NCBI GenBank assembly: GCA_043720875.1
Contig: JAYSRU010000224.1
Coordinates: 1 to 8,781 of the forward strand
Length of the DNA: 8,781 nt
DNA from: JAYSRU01 sp043720875
GTDB lineage: Bacteria; Bacteroidota; Bacteroidia; Flavobacteriales_D; Crocinitomicaceae
Direction: 5' to 3'
This document shows, one piece after another, positions 5,773 to 8,781 of this stretch. A program made the translations under genes and the position numbers. How positions within the stretch are numbered: the first letter of the stretch is position 1; every line of letters begins with the position of its first letter. Below the pieces are notes generated by a model. It was not told the origin of the DNA. It did not search any database and saw only the letters and a program-made list of their open reading frames with translations.

Positions 5773-6354
5773 ATGAACTATCTTGGTCATTTATATTTTT
5801 CCAACAATAACACTGCCTTAATGAAGGCAAATCTATACGGTGATTTTGTGAAAGGAAATAAATTTCAACATTTGGATCCTTTAATCGTAAAAGGAATTAT
5901 TTTGCATCGGCAAATCGACAGCTATATCGATACACACCCTGTTGTAAACGCGCTACAACGACAATTACAAGATGAATTACCCAAAGTTGTAGCCATTGCC
6001 ACTGATCTATATTTCGATCACTTACTTGAGCGAGAATGGTCTAAATATCACGAAGTACCACTCCCTGTTTTTTTAGAAAAATTTTACGCCGATAGCCTGT
6101 TGAATAATTATGAATTCGAACCAAAATTTGAACTTTTATTAGCTAAAATGAGGGAACATCGTTGGATGAATCACTATTCAAGTGTAGAAGGATTGGATAA
6201 ATTATGTAAAGGTGTAGCCCAACGCTTAAGCTTTGATAATGCACTTACAAACGCACAGCCTATTTTTATTAAACATCAAAAAATCATCGAAAAAGCCTTT
6301 TTTGTTTTCATGGAAGCCGCGAACGTTCATTTATCCGAATTAGCAGCAAAATAA
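5773..6354 (+). CDS. acpH: Acyl carrier protein phosphodiesterase (AcpH/DUF479 family)
   Basis: This 193-aa protein belongs to the ACP phosphodiesterase (ACP_PD, formerly DUF479) family, which removes the 4'-phosphopantetheine arm from holo-acyl carrier protein to give apo-ACP, and acts in the cytoplasm. The start MNYLGHLYFS aligns with the E. coli AcpH start MNFLAHLHLA, which fixes the ATG at 5773 in preference to an in-frame TTG at 5758. Further family blocks are ANLYGDFVKGN (19-29), GIILHRQIDSYIDTHP (41-56) and IATDLYFDHLLEREW (75-89). The metal-binding residues expected of an HD-like fold are present (Asp24, His45, Asp49, Asp53, Asp78, Asp82, His83). Length equals the family norm. It is the first gene of a plus-strand run; the lytic transglycosylase gene starts 16 nt after its stop. 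Some Bacteroidota members may act on other phosphodiesters, which cannot be judged here. Confidence 0.88.
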   Translation: MNYLGHLYFSNNNTALMKANLYGDFVKGNKFQHLDPLIVKGIILHRQIDSYIDTHPVVNALQRQLQDELPKVVAIATDLYFDHLLEREWSKYHEVPLPVFLEKFYADSLLNNYEFEPKFELLLAKMREHRWMNHYSSVEGLDKLCKGVAQRLSFDNALTNAQPIFIKHQKIIEKAFFVFMEAANVHLSELAAK

Positions 6355-6358
6355 ATTG

Positions 6359-6366
6359 TACTTTGG
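6359..6366 (+). promoter_or_regulatory. Candidate -7 promoter box for the MltF-like gene
   Basis: TACTTTGG (7 of 8 against TAnnTTTG) is followed by ACGC and then TTG at 6371. The same 4-nt spacing occurs at three other genes in the window, which supports 6371 over the TTG at 6356. It begins 4 nt after the AcpH-like stop codon, so it would give the downstream gene independent transcription. Confidence 0.35.
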
Positions 6367-6370
6367 ACGC

Positions 6371-7804
6371 TTGAAACCAATCTATTCAAAATATATTTTA
6401 ACCTCGCTCTTGGTTTTGACGCTATTCAATGCATGTCAAAACCCAGCAAACAAAACACTTTCTAGGGAACCTGCATTGGGTGACCTGCAAGACATTGTTG
6501 CCAACGGAAAGTTGCGCGTTTTAATGGATAACTCTACTGTTTCGTTCTTTAATTACCGTGACAAGGAGATCGGTTTGGAATATGAAATGTTACAAAATTT
6601 TTGCAAGGAATTAGGAGTGGAGTTGGAAGTGACATTAATCAATGATTATGGTGATATTCAAAAGAAATTAGACAATAATGAAGTTGACCTTGTGGCGTGT
6701 AATTACACCGTTAATGCAGAATCCAATAAAACCATTCTCTTCTCCAACCCATATTTACGAACAGATCTAGTTGTCGTTCAACGTATAAAAACACGTAGCG
6801 CAGCAATGGATAAGAATATGAAGGAAATAGATCATCCATTATTAGATGACCCAATACAACTTGCTAGAAAGCACGTCAGTGTGCGTAAAAATTCTAACCC
6901 TATGATGCGGCTACAAAACCTGCAAGAAGAAATTGGTGACACCATCTATCTCAACGAAGAAGCTACCAACGTCAGTACAGAAGATCTTCTAGAACTCGTA
7001 TCAAACGGAAAAATTGACTTTACAGTTGCTGAAAGAAATATTTGCGACGCGAGTAAGAATTTTTACCCCAACCTAAATGCATCTGTATCCTTAGGAATTA
7101 AGCAAAATATTGCTTTTGGAATGAGAACCAATAGTCTGTTACTAAAATCCAAAGTAGATACATGGCTTGAAAAATTTATGTCTCAACCTGCCTTTGGATT
7201 TATTAAGAAAAAGTATTTCATCCAAACTATAGAAGAAGACCAGCCTCTTTTGGTTCAAAAATTATCCAGAGGAACACTTTCATCGTATGATGGTTTCTTC
7301 AAATCTTCAGCCAAAAAGCATAATTTCGACTGGAGACTACTTGCAGCTGTTTCTTATAAAGAATCAAAATTCAACCCACGTGCACATGGTTATGGTGGGG
7401 CTTACGGAATGATGCAATTCATGCCGGGAACCGGACCATCTTTTGGTGTCTATGAAGATTCACCTCCACAAGTTCAAATCAATGGCGGTATGAGTTATTT
7501 AAGTCGTATCTACAAAATGTGGAAGAATATTCCTGATGTAACTCAAAGACAAAAGTTTATGTTAGCCTCGTATAATGCAGGACCTTGTCACATCGAAGAT
7601 GCAAAACGATTAGCAAGCAAACATGGATTTGACCCATTAATTTGGGACAACAACGTCGAGATTATCGTTTCTAAATTATCTCAATCCGCATATTACAAAG
7701 ATGAATTAGTGAAATGTGGTTCAATGCGCGGACAAAACACTGTGGGTTATGTTAAAAACGTAATGGCCAACTACGAGCGTTACAAAAGCAAATACAGAGA
7801 ATAA
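6371..7804 (+). CDS. mltF: MltF-like lipoprotein lytic transglycosylase (SBP_bac_3 + SLT domains)
   Basis: This 477-aa lipoprotein joins a periplasmic solute-binding-like domain to a soluble-lytic-transglycosylase-like domain, the architecture of MltF, which cleaves the MurNAc-GlcNAc bond in peptidoglycan to form anhydro-muropeptides. The signal peptide MKPIYSKYILTSLLVLTLF leads to lipobox FNAC with Cys22. The SBP_bac_3 domain spans about 40-283 (GKLRVLMDNSTVSFFNYRD near the start, EVDLVACNYTVN). The SLT domain follows (about 300-470), with catalytic Glu331 in SYKESKFNP, then GGAYGMMQFMPGTG and LASYNAGPCHIEDA. In known MltF the first domain regulates the second by binding muropeptides; the same is inferred here. 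No ATG exists before the signal peptide, so the start must be TTG. TTG 6371 is chosen over TTG 6356 because it gives a clean M-K signal peptide and follows the promoter-like octamer by 4 nt. No acidic surface-export signal follows Cys22. Confidence 0.92.
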   Translation: MKPIYSKYILTSLLVLTLFNACQNPANKTLSREPALGDLQDIVANGKLRVLMDNSTVSFFNYRDKEIGLEYEMLQNFCKELGVELEVTLINDYGDIQKKLDNNEVDLVACNYTVNAESNKTILFSNPYLRTDLVVVQRIKTRSAAMDKNMKEIDHPLLDDPIQLARKHVSVRKNSNPMMRLQNLQEEIGDTIYLNEEATNVSTEDLLELVSNGKIDFTVAERNICDASKNFYPNLNASVSLGIKQNIAFGMRTNSLLLKSKVDTWLEKFMSQPAFGFIKKKYFIQTIEEDQPLLVQKLSRGTLSSYDGFFKSSAKKHNFDWRLLAAVSYKESKFNPRAHGYGGAYGMMQFMPGTGPSFGVYEDSPPQVQINGGMSYLSRIYKMWKNIPDVTQRQKFMLASYNAGPCHIEDAKRLASKHGFDPLIWDNNVEIIVSKLSQSAYYKDELVKCGSMRGQNTVGYVKNVMANYERYKSKYRE

Positions 7805-7888
7805 ATTATAAGGTTAAGTACTAAGACTTCATACGATTCTCTAATTTATATTCTCAAAATTATGATCAACTGCTAAACAAATTCGAAC

Positions 7889-7896
7889 TATCTTTA
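7889..7896 (+). promoter_or_regulatory. Candidate -7 promoter box for miaA
   Basis: TATCTTTA (7 of 8 against TAnnTTTG) is followed by CGGC and the GTG at 7901, again a 4-nt spacing. It suggests miaA is transcribed on its own, without a long leader. No clear -33 TTG is present. Confidence 0.45.
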
Positions 7897-7900
7897 CGGC

Positions 7901-8781
7901 GTGAAACAAAAAAAATTAATTGTAATTACAGGAGCTACAGCTTCTGGAAAAACAGCAGTATCGGTAGCGCTAGCCAAAAAATTAGCATGTGAAATCATAA
8001 ATTGTGATTCACGCCAGATTTACAAAGAAATGACAATTGGCACTGCCAAACCTAGTATTGAAGAACAAGATGGTGTCGTACATCATTTTATTGATAGCCA
8101 TAGTATCAAAAAATTAATCACGGTTGGTGATTATGAAAAACTTGCAGACAAACAAATAGCAAAATGCTTTAAAACAAGTGACTACGCAATAATGGTTGGA
8201 GGATCAGGTCAGTTTATAGATGCTGTTCTTCATGGTATCGATCCACTTCCATTTTCACAAGAATTGAGAGATGAATTGAATTTATCTTACCAACAAGACG
8301 GACTTGCTCAACTAGCATCGCGCTTGTATGAAATGGATCCTCAAGCTGCAAATTCGATTGACAAAAAGAACCCCCAACGTGTGATTCGTGCATTAGAAAT
8401 TAATCTTTTGACGAATTTGAACTTAAATGAGGTTTATACAAAAAACAAAAAAGAATTAAAATACGAGGCGCTAATTTTTGAAGTAAGTATGCCCCGTGAA
8501 GCTTTGTATCAAAGAATCGATAGTCGTGTTTTAAGCATGCTAGATAATGGACTTGAGGCTGAAGCGAAGAAACTTTACAAATCCAAAGATAACGCTGCAT
8601 TAAAAACGGTAGGCTACAGAGAATTTTTTGACTTTTTTGATGGTAAAATAAATCATGAAACGTGTATTGAATTGATACAACAAAATTCAAGAAATTATGC
8701 TAAACGCCAGATGACGTGGTTGAAACGCTATACTGAAGCGGTGAAACTTGAAAAAATGACCGTTGCTCAGATGATAAGCAA
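7901..8781 (+). CDS. miaA: tRNA dimethylallyltransferase MiaA (3' end beyond window)
   Basis: MiaA transfers a dimethylallyl group from DMAPP to N6 of A37 in tRNAs reading UNN codons. The 293 visible codons cover almost the whole enzyme; the usual length is about 300. The P-loop is TGATASGKT (10-18), with Ala where Pro is more usual. Other motifs are DSRQIY (36-41, catalytic Asp36), GTAKP (47-51), HHFID (61-65), VGGSGQFIDAV (99-109), KNPQRVIRALE (156-166), VGYREF (237-242) and RNYAKRQMTWLKR (264-276). The active-site GGTGLY loop reads GGSGQF here; the Ser-for-Thr form occurs in Bacteroidota members to my recollection, the Gln is less usual. The start must be GTG 7901: upstream in frame there is a TAA at 7874 and no ATG between, and the first internal ATG (codon 44) would delete the P-loop. 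It lies 96 nt after the MltF-like gene. Confidence 0.95.
   Translation, partial: MKQKKLIVITGATASGKTAVSVALAKKLACEIINCDSRQIYKEMTIGTAKPSIEEQDGVVHHFIDSHSIKKLITVGDYEKLADKQIAKCFKTSDYAIMVGGSGQFIDAVLHGIDPLPFSQELRDELNLSYQQDGLAQLASRLYEMDPQAANSIDKKNPQRVIRALEINLLTNLNLNEVYTKNKKELKYEALIFEVSMPREALYQRIDSRVLSMLDNGLEAEAKKLYKSKDNAALKTVGYREFFDFFDGKINHETCIELIQQNSRNYAKRQMTWLKRYTEAVKLEKMTVAQMIS

Noticed and set aside
7801..7849. ATAAATTA / TAATTTAT inverted repeat after the MltF-like stop as a terminator
   Set aside because: The arms are only A/T, 8 bp, and 33 nt apart, with no T-run; too weak to call.
8400..8690. 96-codon minus-strand frame
   Set aside because: Antisense to miaA, which has all its family motifs through this stretch.

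Overview
This AT-rich window has the look of a Bacteroidota chromosome, probably Flavobacteriales. Three things suggest that: octamers resembling the Bacteroidota -7 promoter box (TAnnTTTG) in front of most transcription units, no recognisable Shine-Dalgarno sequences, and the gene families present (CarboxypepD_reg-type lipoprotein, half-size TauE/SafE protein, LytS/LytTR two-component pair, SBP_bac_3-SLT lytic transglycosylase). No mobile elements, CRISPR arrays, tRNAs or rRNAs were seen. Most of the window is ordinary chromosomal housekeeping and accessory content.

Layout. (1) Positions 1-2192, minus strand: a half-size TauE/SafE permease, an overlapping M20D amidohydrolase, then the 5' part of a surface or periplasmic lipoprotein that runs off the left edge. 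(2) Positions 2193-2270: a divergent promoter region with a perfect 10-bp inverted repeat. (3) Positions 2271-3612, plus strand: a glyoxalase II-like metallo-beta-lactamase-fold hydrolase and a DUF2459/TIGR02117 membrane-anchored protein, closed by a strong bidirectional hairpin terminator. (4) Positions 3683-5668, minus strand: a LytS-type histidine kinase and a LytTR response regulator sharing an ATGA overlap, then an intergenic stretch with an exact 11-bp direct repeat at 21-bp period, then a 50-codon ORF that ends just before the terminator. (5) Positions 5669-5772: a divergent promoter region. (6) Positions 5773-8781, plus strand: an AcpH-like ACP phosphodiesterase, an MltF-like lipoprotein lytic transglycosylase starting at TTG, and a MiaA tRNA dimethylallyltransferase starting at GTG and cut by the right edge a few codons before its expected end.

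The most interesting region is 3683-3914. The direct repeat (ACACTTAAA, 12-bp spacer, ACACTTAAA) has the geometry of known LytTR operators and matches the AgrA half-site ACAGTTAAG at 7 of 9 positions. It sits beside a LytTR regulator gene and upstream of an otherwise unannotated small basic protein. I infer a possible local circuit of kinase, LytTR regulator, repeat operator and small protein. This is a hypothesis from sequence alone.

A second recurrent pattern is a TAnnTTTG-like octamer placed exactly 3-4 nt before the chosen start codon of five genes. It supports the start choices made here and raises the possibility of leaderless or near-leaderless mRNAs.
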